A DNA stretch of 64,000 nucleotides from contig NC_081409.1 of NCBI RefSeq assembly GCF_030272615.1, positions 210,413,190 to 210,477,189 on the forward strand, in the 5' to 3' direction. Shown here in pieces: positions 31,498-42,791 of the stretch. This stretch comes from Cryptomeria japonica. Its lineage: Eukaryota; Streptophyta; Pinopsida; Cupressales; Cupressaceae. Below the pieces are notes generated by a model. The model did no database searches and was not told the DNA's origin. It saw only the letters and a list, made by a program, of their open reading frames with translations. The number at the start of each line of letters is the position of its first letter. Within the stretch, counting starts at the first letter, position 1. The position numbers and the translations under genes are program-made.

Positions 31498-33599
31498 AGC
31501 ATTTTTGTTTTGCCATTGATGTCAAATTCAAAGATTCATTTCATCCCTGTACACATATGTATAGTTGTTCTAGTTGTTTCAACAATCAACAATTTCTGGA
31601 CTACACAGTAATCTTATTTTTGAAATATCTCGTACTTACAAGAATAGAAAGTTATTGTAATGATCATATTTCAAGATTGTGTGCTTCCAGGAATCAATGA
31701 TGGTAATTGTATTTGAAGATTCTGCATTTTCAAGAATCAATGTTTGTTTGTTGTTGGGATCATCATAACCTGATCACAATTGATTGAAACAACCCAAATC
31801 TTCATAACCTGATCACAATTGATTGAAACAGTTGTATTATTTTTGCAAGTACGAATTATGGTGTAGTATGCTGTTATTCTTTCTGAGGGTTCAACCGATG
31901 AGTCCAGTTGGTTTGATTTAGTTACACCTGCCAAAAAGAGTTAATGAGTAGTTGTCGGTTAACTTCAGTTTATGACTGCATAACTGTACATAACTATTAA
32001 CAAATAGAACACATTGAAAGTCCAATAAAAGTTGTATTTGAAGAGAGCATTCATTCGATGGTTTGGATACCAGCAAGGTTAGTTACAACCTCTTTGTAAC
32101 TGTCTATATCTAACCGATAGTCTGGAAAAGATATATATGTGTTGTACGTGATGTGTTTTTTTAAAGAGGTGATGGTAAGGTGATTCTGAAACACTTGAAA
32201 GGAAGAGAAAATTAATGCTTTGTTGAGAAATATTTCTAAGAAATGACTGTTGTTGTATATCTTTGGAAATAAGAAACGTGCTGAAAGTTCATGGTATCAT
32301 CTATGATGAACCTGGAGAAGTAACGCAACAGTTATAGGCTACTGCATGGTTTGGTTAGATTGTATTGAAAAGAAAATCTGAAATTAACAGAAGTCACAGA
32401 ACTATTTTAAAACATTTCACTTATAAATTTCAGATATTGTGAAAACAATGTTAACACTTAACAGTGATATGTTTATCTTTTTGGTAATTGGCTTGAGTTT
32501 GTATAAACAGGTTCTCTGAAGTTTGCTGATGAACACAGAATTTATGACGATTTATCTGCAGGTTACTATAACTGGATCAGATCAAAATATCTTAAGGGTG
32601 ACATTGTTCAGAATGGAACAATTTGCTTGTATACATTTATACTTATGAAGTTTAGCATTGCAGATCTGAAATCAGTGACAGTGATATGCTTTTGAATTTA
32701 TCATTGATGTTCTGAAAATGTATTAACAGGTTCACTAGAGTTTGCTGCTAAACAGAGAGCATGAAGAATTCAGATTGTGAAAAAGTTGTTTACAGTTAGT
32801 TACATCTATCATTGTTGAAGAGTGATATTGTTTTGTTTTACTTGTATATCATCAGAATGTGTGAAGATTGGATTTGTAATTGAATTCAGTTGTATTGAAA
32901 ACATTCTTAAGGTTGGTGCCTAAGACACTAGTTGGTGCTCAGTTTGTGACTCCTTAGGGTTGGTGCCCTTAAACATTGTAATTGGATTCATTGTGAGACT
33001 GCATTAGGACAGTCGATCCTAGCAGCATTTCTCACCATGGTTTTCCCACTTTGGGTTTCCACGTATTTTCTTGTGCATTGGTGTTATTGTGCAGTGTCTC
33101 TTTTAGATTTCAGTTTGGTGCTTTCATTTCAGAATTCAGATTAAAAGTTTTGATAAGATTTAGTTGAATAAGAATTTAAGTTTTATTTACTACTGATTCA
33201 TCCCCACCCTCTCAGTAGTAAATCTGTGTTCTACAGGGTTCACCTTTTCGAAACCTTTTCTTTCTCCATTCAAAATGTTTCTACGAAAAACAACTGTCAT
33301 TTATTTCAATTTCTATCGTTCTTTTGTTTTGGGCAGACCATAACTCGACCAATCAAAAAATATATATATAACTTTTTCTGATTGCTGGCTTGCCATTTTG
33401 ACTTCCCACGATGCCTTCACTTATTCCCACAGATTGTTGATTGGTTCCTTCAAGAACGCCGAAAGATTGAAGTGATGCTTAAAACAAAGATTTTCAATTT
33501 TTTGCTAATCCCCAATCACAGGCTTACTTTACATCTTGGCATTAAAACATGAGGATTGCTAAAGGCCTTTTCTGCAGAATCAAATGACATGCTGTCAAT
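31498..33599. other. Intronic DNA with a degenerate copia-type LTR end
   Basis: No gene supported. From about 32880 to 33240, CACCATGGTTTTCCCACTTT then GGGTTTCCACGT and CCCTCTCAGTAGTAA are typical of the U5 part of plant Ty1/copia LTRs, plus orientation. No PBS follows, so it is a remnant. A short near-duplicate (TCATAACCTGATCACAATTG twice, 31768 and 31801) is also present. Confidence 0.4.
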
Positions 33600-33807
33600 G
33601 GCATATGCCTTCCCACCTTCTAATGCACTCAGAATCTGTCAATTGCATTTGTTCGAACGTTTCTAAAACCTTTCCAACAAATCCATTTCTTGCATTTCCT
33701 GCAATCATTGTTGTTCATGAAACCACATTTTTTGAGTCATCCCATTAACCAGTCCATGGACCTTGTCTATACTTCCACATTTTGCATACATATTTGCCAA
33801 GGTAGTT
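33600..33807 (-). pseudogene. PPR-protein gene fragment, left part
   Basis: The minus strand just beside the LTR insertion reads TTLANMYAKCGSIDKVHGLV, then after a frameshift NVVS*TTMIAGNARNGF. MYAKCGSID and (R)NVVSWTTMIAG are the standard plant pentatricopeptide-repeat signatures. The rest of this repeat is at 38439-38566; a 5-bp TAGTT duplication joins the two. Frameshifts and stops show it is a dead copy lying in the MurC intron. Confidence 0.7.
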
Positions 33808-34865
33808 TGTAATGTCCCCACTTTGAAATAGAATTTAATAATAAATGATAATAATAAAATTAAAACATTAAAAATTAAATTAAAATATAAAATAATATAA
33901 TTAAATATGATTAATTAAAAATTAATTAAGTTAATGAAAAGTCAAAAGACGTGAAAGGAAAAGTTGTGACTCCCTCGACAATGAGATATAAAAGGGAGAA
34001 GAAAACCTCATTTGAGGGGGGGATAATTTGGAAATGAGAAGTGCAGATCTGATTTAAATAATAAGTGTAGATCTGATTATGAAAGGTTGTGTCCCTTTCA
34101 AAGAGTAGAAATAATGAAGAGTTGCACTCTTTCAAAGGGTGCTAATGGTGAAAGGGTATGTCTCTTGCCAAAGGGCATACATGATGAAGAGGTGTGACCT
34201 CTCCCTCAAATTGAGAGATATAAAGGGAAGGAATCAAAAGCATCTAGTGACATCACCATTGATCAAATGAGATTAGAATTGTTATCAAGTTACAAGTAGT
34301 AACATTTGTGTTCTTGGTGGTATGCATGGGGATGTGCTTAATATGTATACTTAGTATATGAAGCCAGATAAAGTTGTTATGCAGAATCTAATAATAATAT
34401 TATTATAAACTGCAATATATATGACAGTCATACTTAATTTCATATATATTTATAATACATGAGAAGGTAGTGTACTTATAGTCTAAATCATGTTATTACT
34501 GTCAGTATTTAAGAAGATGGAGATGAGATGTTCTGAAGAGGGGCAGTCTAAATCCAAGAAATAGGTTAAGTCCCAAGATAGGGTGGGGATCAGCAACCCA
34601 TAAGCCTTGAGGGTATAGACCCAAGATAGGTAAGGGCTTGGATCTGTAAACTTTGAGGGAACCTATTGTAGTTGGTCTCCAAGCGCTTTGGTAACATACG
34701 TAAATCCTTCTCCCTTAAAACTAAAGTAGTAACAGGGTCTGATATCTATATTAATAATGATATTAATCATGTAATGAGGAAAATAGATAAGCACTTGTTA
34801 ATAACTAATTGAAGAATATCAATCAATTTTAATATGTTGAAATAGATCAGGTAGGGGACATTACA
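33808..34865 (+). repeat. LTR (left) of a minimal-interior retrotransposon
   Basis: 1,058 bp, TGTAATGTCCCC...GGGGACATTACA, so the outer 12 bp are perfectly inverted. Followed after two bases by a PBS. About 25-30 substitutions and one 9-bp indel separate it from 35106-36156, roughly 97 per cent identity by eye. Confidence 0.9.
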
Positions 34866-35105
34866 AATGGTATCAGAGCTATGATCCTGCCATCCTGCAG
34901 GGTAAAGATGAACCATTGAATCATTCTAGTCAATAAGAAGAAATTTGACAATACGTGTATGCTTTGTGTTTGCAATTATCCATATGTATGCTTCGTGTTT
35001 TTCATGTGTATGCTCCGTGTTTTTTATTCATATTGGTAGATGACTTAGTTTGAGAAAGTTAAAATCGACATTGCTTGAGGACAAACAAATTTGGGAGAGG
35101 TGGAC
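34866..35105 (+). other. 240-bp interior of the LTR pair (PBS to polypurine tract)
   Basis: Contains the PBS at its start and GGGAGAGGTGG just before the second LTR, a likely polypurine tract. No ORF. This is the organisation of a TRIM-like non-autonomous element but with unusually long LTRs. Confidence 0.8.
34868..34879 (+). other. Primer-binding site, tRNA-iMet type
   Basis: TGGTATCAGAGC, the standard 12-nt complement of the initiator tRNA-Met 3' end, two bases after the LTR. Confidence 0.9.
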
Positions 35106-36156
35106 GGTAATGTCCCCACTTTGAAATAGAATTTAATAATAAATGATAATAATAAAATTAAAACATTAAAAATTAAATTAAAATATAAAATAATATAATT
35201 AAATATGATTAATTAAAAATTAATTAAGTTAATGAAAAGTCAAAAGACATGAAAGGAAAAGTTGTGACTCCCTCGACAATGAGATACAAAAAGGAGAAGA
35301 AAATCTCATTTGAGGGGGGGATAATTTGGAAATGAGAAGTGCAGATCTGATCTAAATAATAAGTGTAGATCTAATTATAAAAGGTTGTGTCCCTTTCAAT
35401 GAGTATAAATAATGAAGAGTTGCACTCTTTCAAAGGGTGCTAATGGTGAAAGGGTATGTCTCTTGCCAAAGGGCATACATGATGAAGAGGTGTGACCTCT
35501 CCCTCAAATTGAGAGATATAAAGGGAAAGAATCAAAAGCATCTAGTGACATCACCATTGATCAAATGAGATCAGAATTGTTATCAAGTTACAAGTAGTAA
35601 CATTTGTGTTCTTGGTGGTATGCATGGGGATGTGCTTAATATGTATACTTAGTATATGAAGCCTGATAAAGTTGTTATGCAGAATCTAGTAATAATATTA
35701 TTATAAACTGCAATATGTATGACAGTCATTTCATATATATTTATAATACATGAGAAGGTAGTGTACTTATAGTCTAAATCATGTTATTACTGTCAGTATT
35801 TAAGCAGATGGGGATGAGATGTTCCAAAGAGGGGCAATCTAAATTCAAGAAATAGGTTAAGTCCCAAGATAGGGCGGGGATCAGGGACCCATAAGCCTTG
35901 AGGGTATAGACCCAAGATAGGTAAGGGCTTGGATCTGTAAACTTTGAGGGAACCTATTGTAGTTGGTCTCTAAGCGCTTTGGTAACATACGTAATTCCTT
36001 CTCCCTTAAAACTGAACGAGTAACAGGGTCTGATATCTATATTAATAATGATATTAATCATGTAATGAGGAAAATAGATAAGCACTTGTTAATAACTAAT
36101 TGAAGAATATCAATCAATTTTAATATGTTGAAATAGATCAGGTAGGGGACATTACT
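35106..36156 (+). repeat. LTR (right) of the minimal-interior retrotransposon
   Basis: Second copy of 33808-34865. Its first base (GGTAATG) and last base (CATTACT) differ from the TG...CA consensus, so its borders have mutated or were altered by recombination. Confidence 0.85.
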
Positions 36157-36341
36157 AGGTTTAGACATGTTTTAACCATAAATAATCTATTTCAATATAC
36201 TTATGACTCAAGCTAAATATATTAGGTGACATCTCCACCTTAACATGAATCCAAACAGTGATATTCCACTACTCAATCAATTATCTATTAACAAATAAAT
36301 TGTTCATCTATCATAACTCTTAGTGCAAGTGTCAAACCAAT

Positions 36342-36790
36342 TGTAATGTCCCCTACATGGAAACATCTCCTTTCCCAACTTCTTAAACACTAGCAATAGT
36401 AACAAAGATAAACATATTCTCCTTCCTTTCATTGTTTTATGAACTCTTACTGATCACAATCTCATATTATCATTTGTCTGATTAAGACACTATGTATATA
36501 TATAAATGCATGTGTTTACAACCCTATTGATATTACATCATATATATATATACTGACTTGATTATATACACATAAATAAATAAATTATTTAAATAATATA
36601 ATCAATTATTGATATGTTTGCTCAATGACCTATAATATACCTTATTGATATTAGTTAATAATATATTTAATGGGTAGTAAAGGGAAGACAGATCTGACGT
36701 AAAGCAGATCTGGTCTGCCACTGTTATGGATTTAAGTATTACTATTATACCAACTGCAGTCTATGTTAATATTACAATTAAATTCTGCAT

Positions 36791-36828
<38 letters not shown>

Positions 36829-38438
36829 TAATAGATGCTTCTTGTTTCCTTCCCTTGATCAATGCCTAAAAACCAATAATTATATTTAGTGGGGTGTAAG
36901 GGCAGACAGATCTGACATGCATCAGATCTGGTCTGCCACTATATAAGAAATTACGCAGTCTATATTAACATTACTATTAAATTCTGCATTCAAAGATTAT
37001 TAGACTTCATATCTTAAGCATACGTATTAAGCCATCCTCATGCATACCACTGAGAACAAGGGTGTTTTGTTTTTCCCCATCTCTTACTTTAATAATATGC
37101 GACCGGTTTATGTCAAAGGCACTTACTCAATAGAGTTGATCCAAACAGGATAAAAAAAGAAATAAAAGATAATCTCCCTTTTGTATCTCATGAGAGGGAA
37201 TGGTTGCATCATTTGAGAATCAAAGTGATGTGTCTCTCCATAATCATATTGCATCTCCTCTTAACATAAGCAGATAGGTTAAAGACAAACATAGAACTTA
37301 ATGATTGTTTGTTTAAGTGTTTAACTAATTGATGTTCTTCGTTAATAGCTCCATATAGAAATACAAAGTATCGTGATGGTAGAAGGAAGCTCATGCCAAT
37401 AATTCACCGTAAGTCCATACTTTGCTCAACGTCTAGCTTGCAACTCCATCGCTCCATAGATAAGTCGTATTGGTGTTCAGAACTGGACTACGTATAAAAT
37501 AACGAAGAGATGATATATTATTCGGTCAACACTATAGTCAATTAATTAATTATAATGTCGAACTAAATATGATTGTCGTGAAACGTTTGCTCCCCAAACT
37601 ACTATCGCCAAAATATTGATATGCTCGATTAGTATTTCTTAGATTGATATCCACTGCTCAATAGTGATTCTTCACTTTACGATAAGGGATTGATGAGACG
37701 ATTATTGATATTAAAGACTAATTACTAATTAGTCGATATTATAATCACTTCAATGGTGTATTAACAAAATATTTTTAAATCATTGTTTTAATTTAGATAG
37801 TTGTCTTCGTATTATTAAACTCCATAATAATGGTTGTTTGCTTCATTGCTTATTGTTAGTTCTAAACAAATGACTTCTCAAGTCTCCCTTTAATATAGAC
37901 GTCGTTATAAACATGTGTAATGTTTATAATAATATTAATTTACTCTATTTGAATATTTTCAGAATATTATTATTAATGAATATTAATTAAATAATAATAT
38001 TTAATAATTTTAATTAATCCTTCATTAATAAATATCATATTAATTAATAATAATTATTTCATTTAGGTTTTATATATATGTAAGCAGTATATTTCTAAGC
38101 ATTAAATAAGTTCATCACAAATTACTTTGACATCAATGACAATTATTCATCACATGATTCTTTTAGTCATTGTTTACTCCTTTGTATTTTTTAATTGTAT
38201 TATTATTATTTATTATTGAATATATATAAATTATGTTTACAATTAAGAAAATGTAAATTATGTTTATAGTTTATAATATATAAAATATGTTTATAATATA
38301 ATATTAATTTATTTTTATTTGAATATTTATTAGTAATAAATATTAATTTAATAAATAAATAGGTTTCGAATAATCATTCTTTGGTAATTAATTAAAAATA
38401 ATAATTATTTCATTTAGGATCAAGGAGGGGGCATGACA
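36342..38438 (+). repeat. LTR-like block, about 2.1 kb
   Basis: Starts TGTAATGTCCCCTACATGG and ends GAGGGGGCATGACA. It carries two similar palindromic blocks, CAGATCTGACGTAAAGCAGA followed by TCTGGTCTGCC (about 36697) and CAGATCTGACATGCATCAGA followed by TCTGGTCTGCC (about 36906), and TATATAAG at 36940. A long AT-rich tail follows. Confidence 0.4.
36798..36821. repeat. (TA)n microsatellite
   Basis: About 24 bp of TA repeats between the two palindromic CAGATCTG blocks. Confidence 0.85.
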
Positions 38439-38566
38439 TAGTTGCAACTCTGACATTTGGCAAAATTCCTTGATCCTTTATGTTTTGATGGATTTCAATT
38501 CCCTATTCCAAAGCCTCCATTTTGGCACAAACAGTGATGATGCTCGCAAAGATTATTGAATTTGCC
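38439..38566 (-). pseudogene. PPR-protein gene fragment, right part
   Basis: The minus strand reads NSIIFASIITVCAKMEALE, a stop, then GIEIHQNIKDQGILPNVRVA, matching the PPR pattern (FASxLxACAKxxALExGxEIH). It continues into 33807-33600 once the 4.6-kb LTR block is removed. Confidence 0.72.
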
Positions 38567-39367
38567 TTTATAGTTTATACCTACCAACTATATAAATTGT
38601 TATATGGATGTAACTTATTGTCTGATTGCTAGAGTGGAGGTGTTCATGTAGAGTCCTTCCTTTGGCTCTTGTTTATAATCATATGGGTGTCGGATGATGA
38701 AGAGATGCTAATTCAAAACAAACCAAAATTCAAAGAAAACAAACAGGAAATATTTTTTTGTTCGTTTTGATTGCCCGCTCACCTGAGTGTCTGCACCACC
38801 CTGGATACTTGTGAATAGCAATTGGAAGTACCTCACACTGAATCATCCATCTTTCTCCTTCATCAAAACAGCCCTACCTATTCTTCTATGTGTTTGTATG
38901 ATTCCAAGTTAACTCCATGAAAGATGCTTGTGGATTTTATAAATTATTGATGATATAACATATTAGCATATTTCATGCATAACAAATGCTTAAATTTCCT
39001 ACATCCTTACAAATTGGCATTAGATAGTGGTAAGTTACAGACCTCTTTTGGATATATTTGTTAATTTATATGTTTCCCATTTTCTGAATTTAGAGATATT
39101 CATACTATAATATAGTTATGCAAAATATACCATCATTTAAAATATTGTATTTAATGGATAAGGTAGTAATGGATATAATAATGAGAACCTTTGCTTTGTA
39201 CTTACCTTTCTTAAACAAAGATGACAAGATTACAATTTGAAAGAAAACTGCCAACTTCTTAAGAAAGCACTCCTTGGATGAAACTCTAGAAATTGAATAT
39301 TTCCAATAAGAAATTCAGTTGTATGAGAAATTAAAGCAATAAAACTAGAAAATTGAAAGAAATAAAC
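38567..39367. other. Intron DNA downstream of MurC exon 39368-39564
   Basis: No gene. 39167-39254 is the parent of the duplicated block at 31181-31268 and has a spare donor-like AAAG/GTAAGT on the minus strand. Confidence 0.5.
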
Positions 39368-39564
39368 CTACCACTACATAATCTGTGCCACCAATTGCAT
39401 TAGGCATAAGTGAAACTGCGCGCCAATCATTATGCTCCCCATGTCCATAAGTCATTATACGACAAGCAGTGTTGAAATGCACCCATTCAGAACTCTCACT
39501 TGTAAGCTCACATGTTGCCCACTTTTTCGGTTGTAACAGTCCTAGTAAGGAATGCAATCCTGGA
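39368..39564 (-). CDS. MurC: MurC exon: (S)PGLHSLLGLLQPKKW...GGTDYVVV(G)
   Basis: 197 nt = 1 + 65 codons + 1, with acceptor CTTTGTAG and donor GTTTATT on the minus strand. The single first base T completes the CGDS of the preceding exon, giving CGDSPGLHSLLG; the last G joins GA of the next exon to give Gly. Downstream comes RIMTYGHGEHNDWRAVSL and GGTDYVVV, the region where MurC changes from the ATP-ligase fold towards its 'YG...' loop and beta strands. The insertion around KKWATCELTSESSEW is longer than in most bacterial MurC proteins as I know them. A damaged second copy of most of this exon lies 8 kb downstream in the following intron (31340-31497). Confidence 0.9.
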
Positions 39565-40080
39565 CTACAAAGTCAAAGGATTTTTAATGTTGCCATTCCA
39601 CATGCGCCTCAACTTATTTTGTTACAATCATAAGTACTAAGTTAACCCTTCCTTTTCACACCTATAAAAAAATTTAACAAAAGTGAAAATTAAAAAAAGA
39701 TGCATACAAGCAAAAAGATTACAATGAAGAAATTTCCACAGAGAAATTAGAGCTCCTTAAAACTTTTTTTTGTTCAAATTTTGTGGTGATGGTGTAGATC
39801 GAAATCCCAAAATCAAAAAAATGCATAAACAAAAGAAGATTATAATTTTGAGAAAACCGAGATTTTTTGAATAGTTAACAACTCCAGCCATTGAATAGTG
39901 TATTCCTGGAACTGAAATGAACACCTAAAGAAATTCAAATGAAGTTTATAAAGCAACAATTTGTGTTAATATATTATACAACTATTATATACATATATGA
40001 GTAGAAGTACAAATGCTATGAGAATTCAAGTAGACCAAGGTCAGAGATTGTCTACCAGTTCATTTGAGTAGTGGTTGTTG

Positions 40081-41402
40081 TGTAATGTCCCCTTCCTAAG
40101 TAGTTGACCCTTGGAGACAATTAGCCTTTTCCTTGGGTCCCTATAAGCTAATGTGGTTTGGTTAGGGGACTCCACATATCTTGGAGACCGTGTTATTTAG
40201 CCTCTTTGGCAATTCTGAGTGTTGCAATGAGTTCAATGCATCACAAGTTCCAAATGACACTCTTTGGAGCGTTTTCAGGCACTTGGTCCATTTTTCCTAT
40301 TTTTAATAAGTGTTAGATCGGGCACCCACTTGGTCAGTTGGTGACAGTTTCATCTTGAGATGGTCCATGGATGGATTTAATATTGAGTCGGTGATATTGT
40401 TTTAATCAAAGGATCTTATTTTATATAATAATGTTAGAGCTATAAAGTTACATTAAATACTTATAATAATGTTATTAAATATTAAAAAGTAACTTAAATG
40501 GACACCAAGGAGACATAAGGAGTATTAAAAGTTCACTAAAAGGTGTATAATGTGGGAGACATGAGAAGGATTTAGAATTTAATAAAGTGTTTTATTTTCC
40601 CAAGAGGGGTATAAGAATTAAAAGGGAAAATAAGTGTTTTTGGGAGCTCATTTGCAACTTATGCGTGAGAATTTTATGAAGAAATAATGCAGGTTGAACA
40701 GTGTTCTTCCAAGGGCCTTGTGAGGACAAAAACTTTCAGAAAGGATATCCATTTCAAAAGTGAGAGATCTTTCCTAGTGGAATTGCAAGTAGTTTCATTC
40801 AGAGACTATGCAGAAGCTATATTGCAAAGATTTTCAGCTTGTATCGCAGGGTTGTTTCAAGAAGAGGATTTATTGATAAATTATAAAGTACAGAGGAGCA
40901 GATTTGAAAACATTTATTGCAGCTCTTCCTTCTTTTCTGCTGGCCACAGCTGGAGGAAGGATGTTGGAGGTCTAGGAGTCGAACGCCTTGGGTTTGGATT
41001 GATTTCGGGTATGGTTGGCAGCACTTAGGGATAGCAAAGGAAAGGACATTATTCATTGTGGAGAAATGCAAATTTGAAGGGTTATGGAGCCATTCCCAAA
41101 CCCTAGCTTGCTGGTTCAGGGTTTGTTTCAGACATGAAATGTATTGCATCTTCTGGGCATATTTGGAATATCATTTTGAAGCCATTTAGCTTTCTGGGTA
41201 TTGTTAGTTTCATTGTAATTTTGCTGTCCAAACCCTGCAATAAAGCTGAAAGTAATTTCCAGCTTGTGGGCATTTCAAATATTTAGTATTTTGATGTTTA
41301 TTTCTCTAAGTTATATTGCAAAAATATCTATTGTTGCATCGTTGTTTTATCTATCAAAAAACCCCTCACATTCAGCATAAAAAAAAAAAAAGAAAAAAAA
41401 GT
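40081..41402 (+). mobile_element. TGTAATGTCC-type repeat ending in poly(A)
   Basis: Starts TGTAATGTCCCCTTCC, like the LTRs in this window, has AATAAAG near 41241, and ends in a run of A with one G (about 41381-41402). The interior holds a 113-codon ORF (40687-41028) with no recognisable domain. An LTR start plus a genomic poly(A) tail suggests a retroposed LTR-initiated transcript, but no target duplication was found. It lies in the 2.4-kb MurC intron. Confidence 0.35.
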
Positions 41403-41983
41403 AGGGTGCGTATTACTTGTTAAAAATTCATGGATCACCCAAATTATGACTAGACGGTATGATTTTGGATATGTCCCAGTGAGATGATTTGATCAACCGG
41501 TAATAATACATTTGAAGGGTGAAACTGTACAGACGGAAAACAAACTTCTAGTCCCTGGCACAGATTCTCAACGTTCACATCATTTCATTTTCCAAACTGT
41601 CTTCTGTAGTATTTTTCCAGTTCCATTATTTGAATATTCATATAGGGTATAGTTTAATGATAATTTGATCTTAAGATTTTCAATACAGTTAAATCCTACT
41701 TATGCAAACAGCATATAACTCATGGAGCTTTCAGTCTTGCATGTACATTTAATCAAATTGTAGGAAAGGAATATTTGTTGTTTCACTAAAACCTTCCATG
41801 TTAAAAACTAATAAGAAAAATGCCTGTATCATTATTACATTTTCCAATATTCCCTTAAAAATATTCAACACATTGTTGATATATATTCTTTCCAAATCAG
41901 GCAAATTCAGAACATCTAGACTTTGGTACACCATCTGACACATAAAATGTACAGCGTTATATGTGGATGGTCAGTTTATTCAC
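41403..41983. other. Intron DNA without recognisable feature
   Basis: AT-rich, only chance ORFs. Confidence 0.5.
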
Positions 41984-42060
41984 CTATCACCACAAGCAAT
42001 CAATATCCCACTCGACTTGATTCGCATTATAAACCTCCTAAAAACATCCCTCACAGAAGC
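41984..42060 (-). CDS. MurC: MurC exon: ASVRDVFRRFIMRI...CGD(S)
   Basis: 77 nt, phase 0 start and phase 2 end; the last codon, AG, is completed by T from the next exon to give Ser. Minus-strand borders are acceptor CCAACAG and donor GTGAAT. It encodes ASVRDVFRRFIMRIKSSG followed by ILIACGD. It corresponds to the helix after the TN/DHLD motif and the strand ending in C.DDPG in MurC, where substrate and nucleotide sites meet. The flanking 103-bp intron to its upstream exon is the only short intron of the four. The downstream intron (2,419 bp) carries an LTR-like repeat at 40081-41402. Confidence 0.9.
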
Positions 42061-42163
42061 CTGTTGGATAATCAAGAAAGGATTATCATAAAGACAGAAC
42101 TAAAGAAGAAAACCATTTTTCTGACAAATTAAACAGAATTCATGCTGAATTGAAATATCTAAC

Positions 42164-42259
42164 CTCATCTTTAAAAAAGTCAACATGTTCCCATTCAACA
42201 TTGGTGACTACAGCAAGGGATGGAGAAATTCCTAAAAAGCATTCCTTGTACTCATCTGC
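42164..42259 (-). CDS. MurC: MurC exon: ADEYKECFLGISPSLAVVTN...
   Basis: 96 nt, 32 codons, phase 0 to phase 0, with acceptor ATTTCACAG and donor GTTAGA on the minus strand. It starts ADEYKECFLGISPS and continues LAVVTNVEWEHVDFFKDE. This is the most diagnostic MurC segment: bacterial enzymes have EADEYDxSFLxLxPxIAVVTNI(E/D)xDHLD here, with the acidic residues and TN contacting Mg-ATP and substrate. Differences from the bacterial pattern are visible: WEHVD replaces ADHLD and KEC replaces DGS. The next exon follows after only a 103-bp intron. Other Mur ligases and folylpolyglutamate synthase have different residues at these positions, so MurC is the best fit. Confidence 0.9.
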
Positions 42260-42791
42260 CTGTGAAATACAATGACAAAACAAAAGTTTACAGAATCTAA
42301 GCGCTAGAGAAAAATTGTTTCATTTCGGTACCTCCTAAAACCAGTTACCAGATCAAAATAAAAGAGTAAAACTTGAAACATCAAAATAAACCAGTCCATG
42401 GGATTAATGAGTATCTACACTTTAAGGTCAGAAAGGGCAGAATCCAATGCATTTTTGTCCTTTATTTATGTTCAACAATGTACAGAGTTCAACAAAAGAA
42501 TGACATATTAATTATTAGTGCATTACAACTGTAGTCAAATATCCATTTTACCGTTTTCCACAGGAGCACATCCCTAGCCCTGAAACTGGCATCCCCATCC
42601 CACATTTGTCCCCACCAATTTTTTCTAGAAAGGAAAATGTTCCCAGAACAGTTCATTCTGTTCCAGATAAAGCAGGGGATGTTTGGACATCCCAAGGATG
42701 CGCAGGTACATTTGAGGCATTTGTTACCTGACCAAGGGATATCCAATAGAAATGAAATTTGCATATTATAACAAAAGAAATGAGTTGAATG
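42260..42791. other. Intron DNA next to MurC exon 42164-42259
   Basis: A 112-codon minus-strand ORF (42489-42827) has no recognisable domain and runs into the LINE on the opposite strand, so I treat it as chance or old repeat. Confidence 0.4.

Larger units (their letters stand above)
33808..38438 (+). mobile_element. Composite LTR insertion in the PPR fragment
   Basis: The whole block is flanked by TAGTT (33803-33807 and 38439-38443); removing it restores the PPR reading frame (VRVAT-TLANMYAKCG). It starts TGTAATGTCCCC and ends GGGGGCATGACA. Inside are two 1.05-kb LTRs around a 240-bp interior, then 185 bp of AT-rich DNA and a further LTR-like block starting TGTAATGTCCCC at 36342. No coding capacity was seen. 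The history (nesting, or recombination between related elements) is not resolved. Confidence 0.65.

Noticed and set aside
40687-41028. 113-codon ORF in the 2.4-kb MurC intron
   Set aside because: No recognised motif; overlaps an equally long ORF on the other strand.
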